Assembly (NCBI GenBank): GCA_001314545.1
Contig: LIHN01000019.1
Location: 62,001 to 126,000, forward strand
Direction of reading: 5' to 3'
Source: Bacteroidetes bacterium HLUCCA01
GTDB taxonomy: Bacteria; Bacteroidota; Rhodothermia; Balneolales; HLUCCA01
DNA length: 64,000 bases
The position numbers were made by a program, and so were the translations under genes. The first letter of the stretch is position 1; every line of letters starts with the position of its first letter. The notes beneath the pieces are model-generated. The model was not told the DNA's origin. It did not search any database and saw nothing but the letters and a program-made list of their open reading frames with translations. This document shows, piece after piece, positions 46,617-57,458 of the stretch.

Positions 46617-47561
46617 ATGTTGGAAACTATTAACAGACTAATCTTACCCCAGGTAAGCTCAACTTTTGCCGCTGATGTGGATGGACTGTTTACATTCATT
46701 AATGTGGCAAGCGCAATTATATTATTGGGTATAACTGTTGCGATTATTTATTTCTCCGTGAAATACAAACGAAAGTCTGAGGATGATGTTACACCGGTCA
46801 TCCGGTATAACACAACGCTTGAACTAACCTGGACTATCATTCCACTAATCCTGATTCTTATCGTGTTTGCCTGGGGATTCAGAGGACATATCGATATGCG
46901 AACACCTCCCTCCAACGCCTATGAAGTGTACGTCACAGCCAATTCCTTTTTCTGGCAGTTCACCTATCCCAACGGGGTACAAACCACGGACGAGTTGTAT
47001 GTTCCAGCCGGACGACCTGTTAAGCTTATTATGCAGTCAAGGGATGTAATTCACTCCTTTTTTGTGCCTGATTTCAGGGTTAAACAAGATGTACTGCCCG
47101 GCAGATATACAACAGCCTGGTTTCAGACTCTTGGTACCGGGGAGCACGTTATTTTCTGCACAGAGTACTGTGGTAGTGGTCATTCAGATATGGATGGCAT
47201 GGTTTATGCAATTGAGCCGGAAGAATTTGATGCCTGGCTACGGGAACAAAAAGAACTTTCTGAACAGGAACTTCCCCTGGCTGTACTGGGTCAAAATCTG
47301 TATCAACAGCAGGGTTGTGCCGGTTGCCACAGCCTGGACGGTAACGTAGTTATCGGTCCATCGTTCCAGGGACTCTACATGGACGAGCGTCAGGGTGCAG
47401 ACGGGTCTTCGCGGGTAGCAGACGAAGATTATCTGCGGGAATCCATAAACAATCCCGGTGAGTTCATCACTAGCGGGTTCAATAATATCATGCCTGGTTA
47501 CTCATATTTATCTGAAGATCAGGTTTCTGCAATCATCGAATTTATCAAGGAACAACAGTAA
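46617..47561 (+). CDS. coxB: Cytochrome c oxidase subunit II with C-terminal cytochrome c domain (caa3-type)
   Basis: CuA motif CTEYCGSGHSDMDG and C-terminal CAGCHSLDGNVVIGPSFQGL. Confidence 0.96.
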   Translation: MLETINRLILPQVSSTFAADVDGLFTFINVASAIILLGITVAIIYFSVKYKRKSEDDVTPVIRYNTTLELTWTIIPLILILIVFAWGFRGHIDMRTPPSNAYEVYVTANSFFWQFTYPNGVQTTDELYVPAGRPVKLIMQSRDVIHSFFVPDFRVKQDVLPGRYTTAWFQTLGTGEHVIFCTEYCGSGHSDMDGMVYAIEPEEFDAWLREQKELSEQELPLAVLGQNLYQQQGCAGCHSLDGNVVIGPSFQGLYMDERQGADGSSRVADEDYLRESINNPGEFITSGFNNIMPGYSYLSEDQVSAIIEFIKEQQ

Positions 47562-47568
47562 TTAAGCT

Positions 47569-49290
47569 ATGTCAGCTGCCACTAAAGACTTCAAAATCAG
47601 GGAATTTCCGGTAGAGGAAAACCCAAAAGAACACTACTTGAATGCAGCCAGCGGGCTCAAATCGTGGTTGTTCACCGTAGACCATAAACGAATCGGGTTG
47701 ATGTATCTGGCATCAATCATATTCTTTTTCTTTGTTGGCGGTCTGCTGGCTCTGGCTCTGCGTCTTGAGCTCTGGGAACCGGCAAGAACGTTTATGGATG
47801 CCGACACCTACAACAGGGTGTTTACCCTGCACGGAGCTGTAATGGTATTCCTGTTTATAATCCCTTCTATTCCAGCTGCCCTGGGAAACTTCTTCCTGCC
47901 GATGATGCTCGGTGCCAAAGACGTAGCCTTCCCGAAACTTAACCTGCTGAGCTTCTGGATTTACTCATTCGGTGCTTTGTTCACGCTGTATTCTATTGCA
48001 CATGGCGGTGTTGATACCGGTTGGACTTTCTACACACCCTACTCCACATCAACCGGTACGGCTGTTATTTCGATGACTCTCGGTGTCTTCATTATGGGAT
48101 TTTCATCAATCCTTACAGGCATCAATTTCATCGTTACTGTGCACAAGATGCGTGCTCCTGGTCAGACATGGGGTAAGCTTCCGCTGTTCATCTGGAGTCT
48201 ATACGCAACGGCAATCATTCAGGTCCTTGCTACTCCGGTTTTGGCTATTACATTGCTTCTGCTCATTATGGAACGAACACTGGGCGTTGGAATCTTTGAT
48301 CCGGCACTGGGCGGAGATCCTGTACTGTACCAACACTTTTTCTGGTTCTACTCCCACCCTGCTGTATACATCATGATTGTACCGGCTTTTGGAATTATTT
48401 CAGAAATTATTTCAACGTTTTCAAAAAAAACCATTTTCGGATACTGGCTCATTGCCCTGTCCAGCCTGGCCATAGCATTTACAGGGTTCCTTGTCTGGGG
48501 ACATCACATGTTCGTATCCGGGCAGTCCGAACTGTCAACAATAATCTTTTCTTTCCTGACATTCTTTGTAGGTATACCGACAGGCATCAAGATTCTGAAC
48601 TGGGTAGCCACAATGTACAAGGGCTCCATCGATATGAAAACACCTATGCTCTATGCAATGATGTTTTTGTTTTTGTTTTCTATTGGCGGATTTACCGGAA
48701 TTATGCTCGGGGCATTATCTGTGAACGTACACCTGCACGACACCTACTATGTAGTAGCTCACTTTCATTATGTGATGATGGGAGGTACCGTTTTTGCTTT
48801 CCTTGCAGGCATACATTACTGGTGGCCTAAAATGACCGGGAAAATGTATAATGAACTCTGGGCAAAGATTGCCAGCGTAGTTCTGTTCATCGGGTTCAAT
48901 GTTACCTTCCTTCCTCAATTTGTAATGGGAAGCCAGGGGATGCCACGACGATATTACAGCTATATTGAACAGTTTCAGACATTGCACCAAACCTCAACGG
49001 TTGGATCCTGGGTGCTTGGACTAGGGTTCATTATTGTTGGTATATATCTGACTATTTCCCTTTTCTCCAAAGCAAATAAGGCATCCTCCAACCCGTGGGG
49101 AGCCCGTGCTCTTGAGTGGATGTCTAGCTCACCTCCACCACATCACAATTTCAATCACACCCCGGTTGTACTGCATAATCCCTATGATTTCCACAAACCC
49201 ATTTCGGAGTTCCGACTTGGCATAGACGGGTCAGACAATCATCACGAACACACTGAGGTTGCTCAGACTCAGCCCGCTGAAAAATCGTAA
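47569..49290 (+). CDS. coxA: Cytochrome c oxidase subunit I (A2-type motif YSHPAVY)
   Basis: [60 protein letters not shown]. Confidence 0.98.
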   Translation: MSAATKDFKIREFPVEENPKEHYLNAASGLKSWLFTVDHKRIGLMYLASIIFFFFVGGLLALALRLELWEPARTFMDADTYNRVFTLHGAVMVFLFIIPSIPAALGNFFLPMMLGAKDVAFPKLNLLSFWIYSFGALFTLYSIAHGGVDTGWTFYTPYSTSTGTAVISMTLGVFIMGFSSILTGINFIVTVHKMRAPGQTWGKLPLFIWSLYATAIIQVLATPVLAITLLLLIMERTLGVGIFDPALGGDPVLYQHFFWFYSHPAVYIMIVPAFGIISEIISTFSKKTIFGYWLIALSSLAIAFTGFLVWGHHMFVSGQSELSTIIFSFLTFFVGIPTGIKILNWVATMYKGSIDMKTPMLYAMMFLFLFSIGGFTGIMLGALSVNVHLHDTYYVVAHFHYVMMGGTVFAFLAGIHYWWPKMTGKMYNELWAKIASVVLFIGFNVTFLPQFVMGSQGMPRRYYSYIEQFQTLHQTSTVGSWVLGLGFIIVGIYLTISLFSKANKASSNPWGARALEWMSSSPPPHHNFNHTPVVLHNPYDFHKPISEFRLGIDGSDNHHEHTEVAQTQPAEKS

Positions 49291-49355
49291 CGGGCTCCCT
49301 GAAGCAAATTAATCCTTAAAGCCTTTAATCCAAACCTGTACCAAGATTTTCATTC

Positions 49356-50009
49356 ATGGCTAATATTAACGCAACACCTGGTGAGTCGCACCTTGCTCAC
49401 CACTTTGTTGACTCAGAACAGCAGTTCGACTCTTCAAAACTGGGGATGTGGATATTTCTGGTTACTGAAGTTCTCTTCTTTGGAGGATTGTTTGTAGCCT
49501 ACATTGTCTACAGATCGTGGAACCCGGAGCTGTTCTACATGTCGGCCAAAGAGCTGAGTACCATTATGGGTGCGATAAACACCGTAGTCCTCATCGGTAG
49601 TTCGCTTACCATAGCCCTGGCAGTTCGAGCCGCACAATTAAATCAGCAGGCCAATATATCGCGATATCTGATTGCTACTATTCTGCTGGCATGTGTGTTT
49701 CTGGTTATCAAATATTTTGAATACACCAGTAAATTTGCCGTCGGCATTCTTCCCGGTGAGCTGTACACCTATACAGGTATCGACCATCCCGGTGCACCCA
49801 TTTTCTTCAGTATTTACTACATGATGACCGGCTTACACGGTATTCACGTAATTATAGGCATAGGCCTGATGGTTTATTTGCTCGTTAAAACGCGACAAGG
49901 CAGTTACAACGCCGCATATTTTACTCCAGTGGAGATTACGGCACTATACTGGCACCTTGTTGACCTTATCTGGATTTTTCTGTTCCCCCTCCTCTATTTA
50001 ATTGAATGA
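49356..50009 (+). CDS. coxC: Cytochrome c oxidase subunit III
   Basis: LGMWIFLVTEVLFFGGLFVAYIVYR, MTGLHGIHVIIGIG, ALYWHLVDLIWIFLFPLLYL. Confidence 0.97.
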   Translation: MANINATPGESHLAHHFVDSEQQFDSSKLGMWIFLVTEVLFFGGLFVAYIVYRSWNPELFYMSAKELSTIMGAINTVVLIGSSLTIALAVRAAQLNQQANISRYLIATILLACVFLVIKYFEYTSKFAVGILPGELYTYTGIDHPGAPIFFSIYYMMTGLHGIHVIIGIGLMVYLLVKTRQGSYNAAYFTPVEITALYWHLVDLIWIFLFPLLYLIE

Positions 50010-50013
50010 TTCT

Positions 50014-50325
50014 ATGAGCTCACACGAACACCACGTTATCGATTTGAAATATCTTCTCGGTGCGGCTGCCGGACTTATCATTTTAACCATTCTTACGGTA
50101 GGCGCTTCTTACGTAGAGATCCCCAGACCTTTCGATCTGCTGACTGCCATGGCATTGGCATTCGGTAAAGCAACACTCGTAGCCGCAGTTTTCATGGGTC
50201 TTATCTGGGATAAGAAAATCAACACAATGGCTTTATTATTCTCGTTGCTTTTCTTCTTTCTGATGATAGGTATTACCTTGCTTGATACCCTATTCAGAGA
50301 TCGCCCGTTCTGGATTTATAACTAA
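50014..50325 (+). CDS. Cytochrome c oxidase subunit IV family protein
   Basis: ATG at 50014 (MSSHEHHVI); three TM, FGKATLVAAVFMGLIWDKKIN. Confidence 0.88.
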   Translation: MSSHEHHVIDLKYLLGAAAGLIILTILTVGASYVEIPRPFDLLTAMALAFGKATLVAAVFMGLIWDKKINTMALLFSLLFFFLMIGITLLDTLFRDRPFWIYN

Positions 50326-50344
50326 TTAAAGTCAACTCAAGTTT

Positions 50345-50379
50345 CGAAGGCCGGTATTGTATTGCAGTTCCGGCCTTCG
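50345..50379. terminator. Perfect 10-bp stem-loop between convergent coxIV and ctaA (possible terminator, no U-tract)
   Basis: CGAAGGCCGG - 15 nt - CCGGCCTTCG. Confidence 0.55.
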
Positions 50380-50398
50380 CCATATAAACCCCTGGTAT

Positions 50399-51337
50399 TC
50401 AAGCTGCAGCTATTTCAGTTCCCGCTTCTCTCGCGCTGAAAACCATGAGCAGTACGGCACCGATTAACAGGGCCGAGCCCAGCAGATGAAACACCTGAAA
50501 TACCGGTGGCATACCCAGATAGGCAAGAACGATACCAGCCACAACCTGAGAGATAACCAGGGCAAGTATCAGGACTGATAGCCTGCTAAAAAACGGTGTG
50601 ACCTTACTTTTTTTCGCAAACCAGACAAGGTATACAGATGAAAAAATTACCAGCCATGAAAATGAGCGGTGAACTGCGTCTATAGCTCCCAGATTATCAA
50701 CCCACAACGATCGATCAAGATCCGGATTACCCCGTGATATCACATCAATGGCTTCCCTTACCTGCGTTCCAAGAACCATTTGTATCAACGTGACTAGTAA
50801 CAGAAAGAGCGCAGCACGTGATATGATAGTTTTATGATCTGGATGTAGTTTAACTGGTATATCGCCGTTCACAGCCTTAAATGCTGCATAAATTAGTACT
50901 CCTACGATAGCCATAGCAACCAGCATATGGATTGTAATAACCCATTCGGTTAATCCTGACCTTACTACCTGTCCACCCAGCCAGCCTTGAAACACTACCA
51001 TAACAAAAGCCGCGAATGATGCCATCGTAACCGCAGGAACTGACTTTCGATATCTGAATGAAAACAAAAATGTAAGTGTTATCAAAAAACCGATAAGAAC
51101 GCCGATGAGTCGGTTGACATACTCTGTCCACGTCTTAACTGCATTGAAAGCAGACTCATCGAACTCTGACGGCAACCCTTCCACGGTGGTGGGCGGTATC
51201 CATAATCCATAGCATTTGGGCCAGTCAGGACAACCCAATCCCGCTCCGGATGCACGGACCAATCCACCAACGAAAATGAGAAAAAATGTGGCCGCGATGG
51301 TAATCAGAGCTGTCTTTTGATATAGATTTAATTTCAT
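50399..51337 (-). CDS. ctaA: Heme A synthase (COX15/CtaA)
   Basis: FLIFVGGLVRASGAGLGCPDWPKCYG, HRSFSWLVIFSSVYLVW. Confidence 0.96.
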   Translation of the reverse strand: MKLNLYQKTALITIAATFFLIFVGGLVRASGAGLGCPDWPKCYGLWIPPTTVEGLPSEFDESAFNAVKTWTEYVNRLIGVLIGFLITLTFLFSFRYRKSVPAVTMASFAAFVMVVFQGWLGGQVVRSGLTEWVITIHMLVAMAIVGVLIYAAFKAVNGDIPVKLHPDHKTIISRAALFLLLVTLIQMVLGTQVREAIDVISRGNPDLDRSLWVDNLGAIDAVHRSFSWLVIFSSVYLVWFAKKSKVTPFFSRLSVLILALVISQVVAGIVLAYLGMPPVFQVFHLLGSALLIGAVLLMVFSAREAGTEIAAA

Positions 51338-51501
51338 AAATAGTATTCAAAATTGTGGAATCTTGGATAAAATGATGCAAACACTAACAATCAACTTGTC
51401 TTAACCGTTGCAAAACGTGTCTGTCAGACAAATAATTCATAAATTAGTGAGTTTGCACAGCGGATTATGAGAAACCTCACCCCTTATATTTTAGCAAATT
51501 A

Positions 51502-52413
51502 TTGATGAAACAATCGGTGGTATACACTGCTCAAATGAACACAGAGCCGGGTCGTGTGTTAAAAGCATATTATGAGCTTACTAAGCCCGGAATAACCTAC
51601 ATGGTTCTTGCCAGTATGGCTATTGGTTTCGTTCTCGGATCAACCGGTGGATTCGACTTCATGATATTCCTTCATGCTGCTTTGGGTACTTTTCTGATAG
51701 CCGGAGGAACAGCGGCTCATAATCAGTATATGGAGCGTCAATTTGACAAACTCATGGTCAGAACAGCACGAAGACCGCTTCCATCATTCCGGATTAAAGA
51801 TCGTCATGCACTGGCATTTTCTGTTTCAATGATAATATTGGGGTTGGTTTATCTGATTTTCAACGTAAACTTTGCAGCGGGCCTGGTATCCCTGGCCACC
51901 TCGTTTATATACCTGGTACTGTATACGCCCCTTAAACAAGTTTCTTTCTGGAATGTACCCATAGGATCCGTTGCAGGTGCGCTTCCACCTGTTGGTGGAT
52001 GGGCCGCAGCCAGCGGCACCGTTACAGATCCGGGTATGTGGATACTGTTTGCTGTTGTTTTTTTATGGCAAGTACCCCACGTTCTGGCAATTGCCTGGCT
52101 CTGTAATGAAGACTATACCAAAGCGGGATTTCATATGCTTCCGGAAGGCGATGGAAGCGGGATTAAGACAGCCTGGTATTCAATAGTTTGTCTTGCAGGA
52201 CTCCTTCCGGCGGTGGCAGGACTGTACCTTCTGGATTACAACACCATGTTCTATCTGGTTCCGGCGGTAGCTGCAACATTATGGTTCATTTTCCAGGGAA
52301 TCCGCTTTTTTTACGAGCGTAGTGCAGTTACGGCCCGAAAACTGATGTTTGCATCATTTTTCTACCTGCCAATAATCTGGATCATTGTGCTGATTGATAA
52401 ACTCGTATTTTGA
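51502..52413 (+). CDS. cyoE: Protoheme IX farnesyltransferase (heme O synthase)
   Basis: YYELTKPGITYMVL, HNQYMERQFDKLMVRTARRPLP, GAVAG-like GSVAGALPPVGGWAA, FLWQVPHVLAIAWLCNEDY. Confidence 0.96.
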   Translation: MMKQSVVYTAQMNTEPGRVLKAYYELTKPGITYMVLASMAIGFVLGSTGGFDFMIFLHAALGTFLIAGGTAAHNQYMERQFDKLMVRTARRPLPSFRIKDRHALAFSVSMIILGLVYLIFNVNFAAGLVSLATSFIYLVLYTPLKQVSFWNVPIGSVAGALPPVGGWAAASGTVTDPGMWILFAVVFLWQVPHVLAIAWLCNEDYTKAGFHMLPEGDGSGIKTAWYSIVCLAGLLPAVAGLYLLDYNTMFYLVPAVAATLWFIFQGIRFFYERSAVTARKLMFASFFYLPIIWIIVLIDKLVF

Positions 52414-52490
52414 TAAGCAAATTTCCTGTCAGTTCCTTACGATGAAGCGATAGCAGGAAAGGGTGCTTCTATACCCCGGTAAAGCGTTTG

Positions 52491-52529
52491 AAAAAAAGGC
52501 TTCGCTCTGTAAAGAACGAAGCCTTTTTT
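52491..52529. terminator. Bidirectional Rho-independent terminator between cyoE and fumC
   Basis: AAAAAAA GGCTTCGcTCT GTAA AGAaCGAAGCC TTTTTT; stem 52498-52523 with one mismatch. Confidence 0.88.
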
Positions 52530-52540
52530 ATTGGTGAGAT

Positions 52541-53941
52541 TTACTCCGTAAACCCGCCGAGTGTCATTTTAATCGGATCCAGAGCCTTATCCAGGTCGCT
52601 CTCACTAAGATCCGTCATTTCAAGGGCTACATCCTTGAGCGAACGATCTTCCTTATATGCTTTTTTAGCAATTTGCGCAGCCAGGTCATACCCGATAATC
52701 GGGTTCAGGGCCGTAACTAAAATGGGATTTTTATCGAGTTGTTCACGCACACGAATTTCATTGACTACGATTGCTCTGATTGAGCGATCAGCAAAATTCC
52801 GTGTAACGTTAGCGAGTAATTTGATGGATTCCAGCAGATTATGTGCCGCTACAGGCAGCATAACATTGAGCTCGAAGTTAGATCCCATCCCTCCTGCAAG
52901 AGTCACAGTGGCGTCATTGCCGATTACCTGGGCACACACCATCACCGTTGATTCCTCGATAACGGGATTGACCTTCCCGGGCATGATTGAACTTCCAGGC
53001 TGGAGGGGAGCAAGCATAACATCAGAAATACCACTTTTCGGTCCGCTGTTCATCCAACGCAAGTCATTGGCTATTTTCATCAGGCTGACCGCAATTGTTT
53101 TCAGCTGACCACTAAGTTCTACAGGAGCATCAATGGTGGCCTGTGCCTCAAAATGGTCAACCGACTCCATGAAAGGAAGTCCGGTTACACGGGCTACTTC
53201 AGCAGCAAAACGGGCGCCGAATTCGGCATGGGTGTTGATACCGGTTCCTACAGCCGTGCCGCCCTGCGGAAGCTCCAGCACACGCTCCAGGGCACTGTCT
53301 ATGCGGGCCACACCCAGCTCGAGGGCTCGAGCGTACCCATCAAAAACTTGCTTGAATGTAACCGGCATAGCGTCCATGAGGTGGGTTCTTCCGGTTTTGA
53401 CTACATCCTTATACTGCTCACCTTTTTCACGCAGGGCCGTATGTAAATGTTCAAGAGAAGGCACCAGAGACTGTTTGGCTTCAACAGCGGCGGCTATGCG
53501 GATTGCGGTCGGAAATACATCGTTCGAACTCTGGCCGAAGTTTACATGATCATTGGGATGAATACGAAGTTCAACACCGTCTGTGCTCGCCATTTCAGAG
53601 CCACGAAACGCGATAACTTCATTGGTATTCATATTAGTAGACGTTCCTGATCCCGTCTGAAAGATATCCAATGGGAAATGCTCATCGAGTTTACCATCTA
53701 TGACTTCCTGAGCAGCTTTCATAATGTAGGACGCAACCGTTTGATCGAGTAACCCGAGGTCTGCATTTACTTTGGCACAGGAGGCTTTAACAATACCCAG
53801 GGCTTTGATCATGTAGCGACTCATGGGGATGCCGCTTATGGGGAAATTTTCAACGGCCCGTTGGGTCTGGGCAGCGTAATAGGCATTTTTGGGCACTTTA
53901 ATTTCGCCCATCGAGTCTTTTTCAATTCTGTAGTCACTCAT
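52541..53941 (-). CDS. fumC: Class II fumarate hydratase
   Basis: [51 protein letters not shown] signature. Confidence 0.97.
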   Translation of the reverse strand: MSDYRIEKDSMGEIKVPKNAYYAAQTQRAVENFPISGIPMSRYMIKALGIVKASCAKVNADLGLLDQTVASYIMKAAQEVIDGKLDEHFPLDIFQTGSGTSTNMNTNEVIAFRGSEMASTDGVELRIHPNDHVNFGQSSNDVFPTAIRIAAAVEAKQSLVPSLEHLHTALREKGEQYKDVVKTGRTHLMDAMPVTFKQVFDGYARALELGVARIDSALERVLELPQGGTAVGTGINTHAEFGARFAAEVARVTGLPFMESVDHFEAQATIDAPVELSGQLKTIAVSLMKIANDLRWMNSGPKSGISDVMLAPLQPGSSIMPGKVNPVIEESTVMVCAQVIGNDATVTLAGGMGSNFELNVMLPVAAHNLLESIKLLANVTRNFADRSIRAIVVNEIRVREQLDKNPILVTALNPIIGYDLAAQIAKKAYKEDRSLKDVALEMTDLSESDLDKALDPIKMTLGGFTE

Positions 53942-54120
53942 AACAGTTTTTTTAAGGGTTTAATACTACAATCCGCATCAATCTGGCGGGATAACAGGTG
54001 TTGAGAATACTATTTTGGAGTTATTCAGCACACACATACGTTGTGCTCCCTGCACTGCATAACGCGTACGTTATCAGCAAGCAGGTGCGATTTCAGTAAA
54101 CAATGAACGAACATGGCAGG

Positions 54121-56193
54121 TCAAAATTTCAGCAGTACATCCATCGCTTCACGCAAGTCTTCATCATTGGGCAGAACGTAATCTTCCATTGCGGTTGCGT
54201 ACGGAATGTAGGCATACCTGGCCGCCACACGTTTAACCGGTGCATCCAGCCAGGTAAAGCACTGATCGGCAATTTGAGCGGCAATTTCAGCGCCGAGTCC
54301 GACAAACTCCAGGTCTTCGTGTGCAACCAGTACCCTGCCGGTTTTTTTGATCGAATTCAAAATGGTTTGCATATCAAGCGGTACGATAGAGCGAATATCG
54401 ATGACCTCAACAGTAAGACCGATTTTGGCATATTCTTTTGCGGCATTGATGCATTTTTGAACCAGGGCACCATACGTTACTACCGTAAGCTGATCCCCTT
54501 CATGAACCACTTTGGCCGAGCCAATCTCAACGAGGTAGTTGGAATCCGGTTCCGGTGATCGCGCAAATCCCTGGCGGTAAAGTGCCTTATGCTCAAGAAA
54601 AAGAATAGGGTCATCGGAGCGGATGGCCGTTTTGAGCATTCCCTTGGCATCGGCGGCGTTGCTTGGCATCACAATTTTGAAACCAGGAATATGCGCCATT
54701 ATGGACTCAATATTCTGACTATGGCACAAGCCGCCGTGGATATAGCCGCCGATGGGAATACGGATGACCATTGGAGCCCCGTACTGATTGTGTGAGCGGA
54801 ATCTCAGGGAGGGAACCTGGTTGCGCAGCTGCTGCATAGCGGGCCAGATGTAATCGCCGAACTGAATTTCAACAACAGGTTTAAACCCCTGAATAGCAAG
54901 GCCGCATGCGGAACCAACAATGGAAGTTTCAGAAAGCGGAGAGTTATAGCAACGGTCGTACCCAAATCGCTCTGTCAGACCCCGTGTAGCCGTAAAAACA
55001 CCACCTTTACCACCGGCCACATCCTGTCCGAAAACAAGAACCTTGTCGTCTCGCTCCATTTCTTCATGCAAGGCGTGATTAATGGCATCCACAATCACAA
55101 CCGGATCTCCGGATTCCACTGACCTGCCATACTCCAGACCAAGGTCTTTCTCACTGTACATATACCGAACCCCATCCTCGGCTTTCGGCTCATCCTGGGC
55201 TAGCACCCACTGGGTATCTTCGTCAATTTCACGTTTTACCTCTTCCCTTAGAATATCCAGCTCCGTTTCAGTGGCATAACCTGCATCCATTAATTTCTCA
55301 GCTAACCGTGCGATGGGATCGTTGGCTTTGTCGCGTTCCAGGTCTTCTTCATCGCGGTACTTGCGATGATCATCAGAGCTGGAATGGGGCAACAGACGAA
55401 CCGTATGTGCATGAACCAGGGTAGGACCTTCACCGGCACGCGCGCGTTTTACCGCAGCCTGCATAGCAGCTACCGAATTGAAATACTCCGTCCCGTCACA
55501 CTCGATGATTTCAAGGTTCTCAAATCCGGCTACCGTTCTGGATATACTACCGTGGCTGGTTTGGTGTTTAACCGGGGTACTGATTGCATATTTATTGTCT
55601 TGTACAATGACAATCAGGGGAATTTTATCACGTGAGGCCCAATTGATCATTTCAAAGAACGAACCCTGCGATGTTCCGCCATCACCCAGAGAAACCAGGG
55701 TAACCTCATCTGTACCTCTGCGCCTGCTCGCCTGAGCCACCCCTACAGATGGCAGATATTGAGCGCCGATAGCGCTGGAAACAGAGACAATACGTAGCGC
55801 GCTGCTATTGAAATGTGACGGCATTTGTTTGCCGTAAGAAGTATCGGTAACACGTGAGAGATGCGCAGAAAGTAAATCCCGACTGGTCAGGCCAATACCC
55901 ACGGCCAGAGCCATATCACGGTAATATGGAAGTGCCCAGTCCTTTCCGGGAACTATACTTTTTGCTGCAGCAATCTGTATGGCTTCATGACCGCTGGAGC
56001 CGATATGAAAATGGCCTTTACCCTGCTTGAGCAGTATTAACATTTTCTCGTCCAACCGTCGGGCGGTAAGCATACAACGGTATGCGTCAAGTAACTCTTC
56101 TTTTGAAAACTGTTTTATACTGGCAGAGCGAATCTTGAATTTTGAAGCAGACGGCACCAGATTTTTAGCTTTAAGCAGGGTCTTCTCACTCAT
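54121..56193 (-). CDS. 2-oxoacid dehydrogenase E1 component, fused alpha and beta subunits
   Basis: TPP motif GDGGTSQGSFFEMINWASRDKIPLIVIVQDN in N-half; beta-type INHALHEEMERDDKVLVFGQDVAGGKGGVF...PLSETSIVGSACGLAIQG in C-half; one 690-aa ORF. Confidence 0.95.
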   Translation of the reverse strand: MSEKTLLKAKNLVPSASKFKIRSASIKQFSKEELLDAYRCMLTARRLDEKMLILLKQGKGHFHIGSSGHEAIQIAAAKSIVPGKDWALPYYRDMALAVGIGLTSRDLLSAHLSRVTDTSYGKQMPSHFNSSALRIVSVSSAIGAQYLPSVGVAQASRRRGTDEVTLVSLGDGGTSQGSFFEMINWASRDKIPLIVIVQDNKYAISTPVKHQTSHGSISRTVAGFENLEIIECDGTEYFNSVAAMQAAVKRARAGEGPTLVHAHTVRLLPHSSSDDHRKYRDEEDLERDKANDPIARLAEKLMDAGYATETELDILREEVKREIDEDTQWVLAQDEPKAEDGVRYMYSEKDLGLEYGRSVESGDPVVIVDAINHALHEEMERDDKVLVFGQDVAGGKGGVFTATRGLTERFGYDRCYNSPLSETSIVGSACGLAIQGFKPVVEIQFGDYIWPAMQQLRNQVPSLRFRSHNQYGAPMVIRIPIGGYIHGGLCHSQNIESIMAHIPGFKIVMPSNAADAKGMLKTAIRSDDPILFLEHKALYRQGFARSPEPDSNYLVEIGSAKVVHEGDQLTVVTYGALVQKCINAAKEYAKIGLTVEVIDIRSIVPLDMQTILNSIKKTGRVLVAHEDLEFVGLGAEIAAQIADQCFTWLDAPVKRVAARYAYIPYATAMEDYVLPNDEDLREAMDVLLKF

Positions 56194-56321
56194 TGTACTA
56201 TCATTAAATTAGAAGAGCAAACATATGCGATTCAGCTACAGAATAAACGCAATTATACGCTCAAATTCAAGACAATTCGGTTCTCTGACACCTCCTGACA
56301 GACCTTTAGCTTAAGCGTAAG

Positions 56322-57449
56322 CTATTGATTTTTATATACTCGATAGCGTTTTGTCGGGACTGCACCAAAGCGTTCAGCCAAATTAATTACGCTCGTGTTG
56401 GTTTCCAGCAGCCAGCTGAACTCAGCCTCGTGATATCCCTTTGCAAGTCCGTTACGAATCGTGTGCAGATTCATTAATGCATCCACGCCCTTACCCTGGT
56501 ATTCAGGCAGAACTCCCATGAGTGCGAGTCGGAGGGTTTTGATTTTTTTCAGTTCCGTTAGCAGCTTGTACCAACCGGTTGGAAAAAGCTTACCGTTGCC
56601 AATTTTAATCAGGATGCGGTTTATGTCAGGCAGCCCTACGGAGAAGGCAATCGGTCTTCCCTTATCCTCGGCAACCAGGGCGAAGTCATTATCAACAATG
56701 TAGCGTAAATCACCGACCAGGAATTCGAATTCATCCGGACTCATCGGGGCGAATCCCCAGTTGCGGGCCCAGGCCTTATTGAAGATCTCTCGGATGATAA
56801 CAACCTCATCACTCCATTTGCGCATATTGATTTTGCGAATAGTCAGACCGGGGTAGCGTTTTTGCACCAGCGTCTCCGCCTTTTCAGCCCGGGCCAGCTC
56901 GGTTACATCCTTGTGGATGTAATAGGCCAGCAAATCCACATGTTTTTGAAAACCAGCCGAGGTAATCAGCCTGTCATAGTAGGAATCGTTGTAGGGCATC
57001 AGAAACATTGGCGAATGCTCAAAACCATCAACCAATACGCCAATTTCGCCCATCATATTCGGACTCATCGGGCCATAAATCACCTCGCAACCACGCTCAT
57101 TCAACCAGTCTCCGGCTATTTTGAAGAGCAAGTCGGCCATCCCCTGATTGTCAATACATTCAAAAAAACCAAAGAATCCTGCTTTTTCACCGGCATGCTG
57201 GTTATACGCATTATTCACTATAGACATAATACGGCCGGCAGGTTTTCCGTCTTTTTCGGCCAGAAACATTGCCGTATCAGCCTGCTTGTAGAAAGGATTC
57301 TTTTTGATATCGATCAAATCCTTGATCAGCAGACGAAGGTGGGGGACCCACTGTTCACTGTTTTGATACAGGCTATAGGGAAACTCAAGAAAGTTTCTGA
57401 CGTCCTCTTTACTGCTGACCAGTTTTACGCCATAGGTGGTGGTTGCCAT
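56322..57449 (-). CDS. GNAT-like acyltransferase family protein of unknown substrate
   Basis: MGVLPEYQGKGVDALMN motif resembles acetyl/acyl-CoA-binding GNAT motif A; N-terminal SLYQNSEQWVPHLR; 9-bp gap to SPT-like gene. Confidence 0.75.
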   Translation of the reverse strand: MATTTYGVKLVSSKEDVRNFLEFPYSLYQNSEQWVPHLRLLIKDLIDIKKNPFYKQADTAMFLAEKDGKPAGRIMSIVNNAYNQHAGEKAGFFGFFECIDNQGMADLLFKIAGDWLNERGCEVIYGPMSPNMMGEIGVLVDGFEHSPMFLMPYNDSYYDRLITSAGFQKHVDLLAYYIHKDVTELARAEKAETLVQKRYPGLTIRKINMRKWSDEVVIIREIFNKAWARNWGFAPMSPDEFEFLVGDLRYIVDNDFALVAEDKGRPIAFSVGLPDINRILIKIGNGKLFPTGWYKLLTELKKIKTLRLALMGVLPEYQGKGVDALMNLHTIRNGLAKGYHEAEFSWLLETNTSVINLAERFGAVPTKRYRVYKNQ

Positions 57450-57458
57450 GTGCGCAGC

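Noticed and set aside
54059-54074. Inverted repeat ATAACG-CGTA-CGTTAT upstream of fumC
   Set aside because: Only 6-bp arms in a 180-bp spacer; could easily be chance, so not promoted to a finding.
56306-56324. Weak hairpin TAGCTTA-AGCG-TAAGCTA at the end of the GNAT-like gene
   Set aside because: AT-rich 7-bp stem overlapping the stop codon, no U-tract; not convincing as a terminator.
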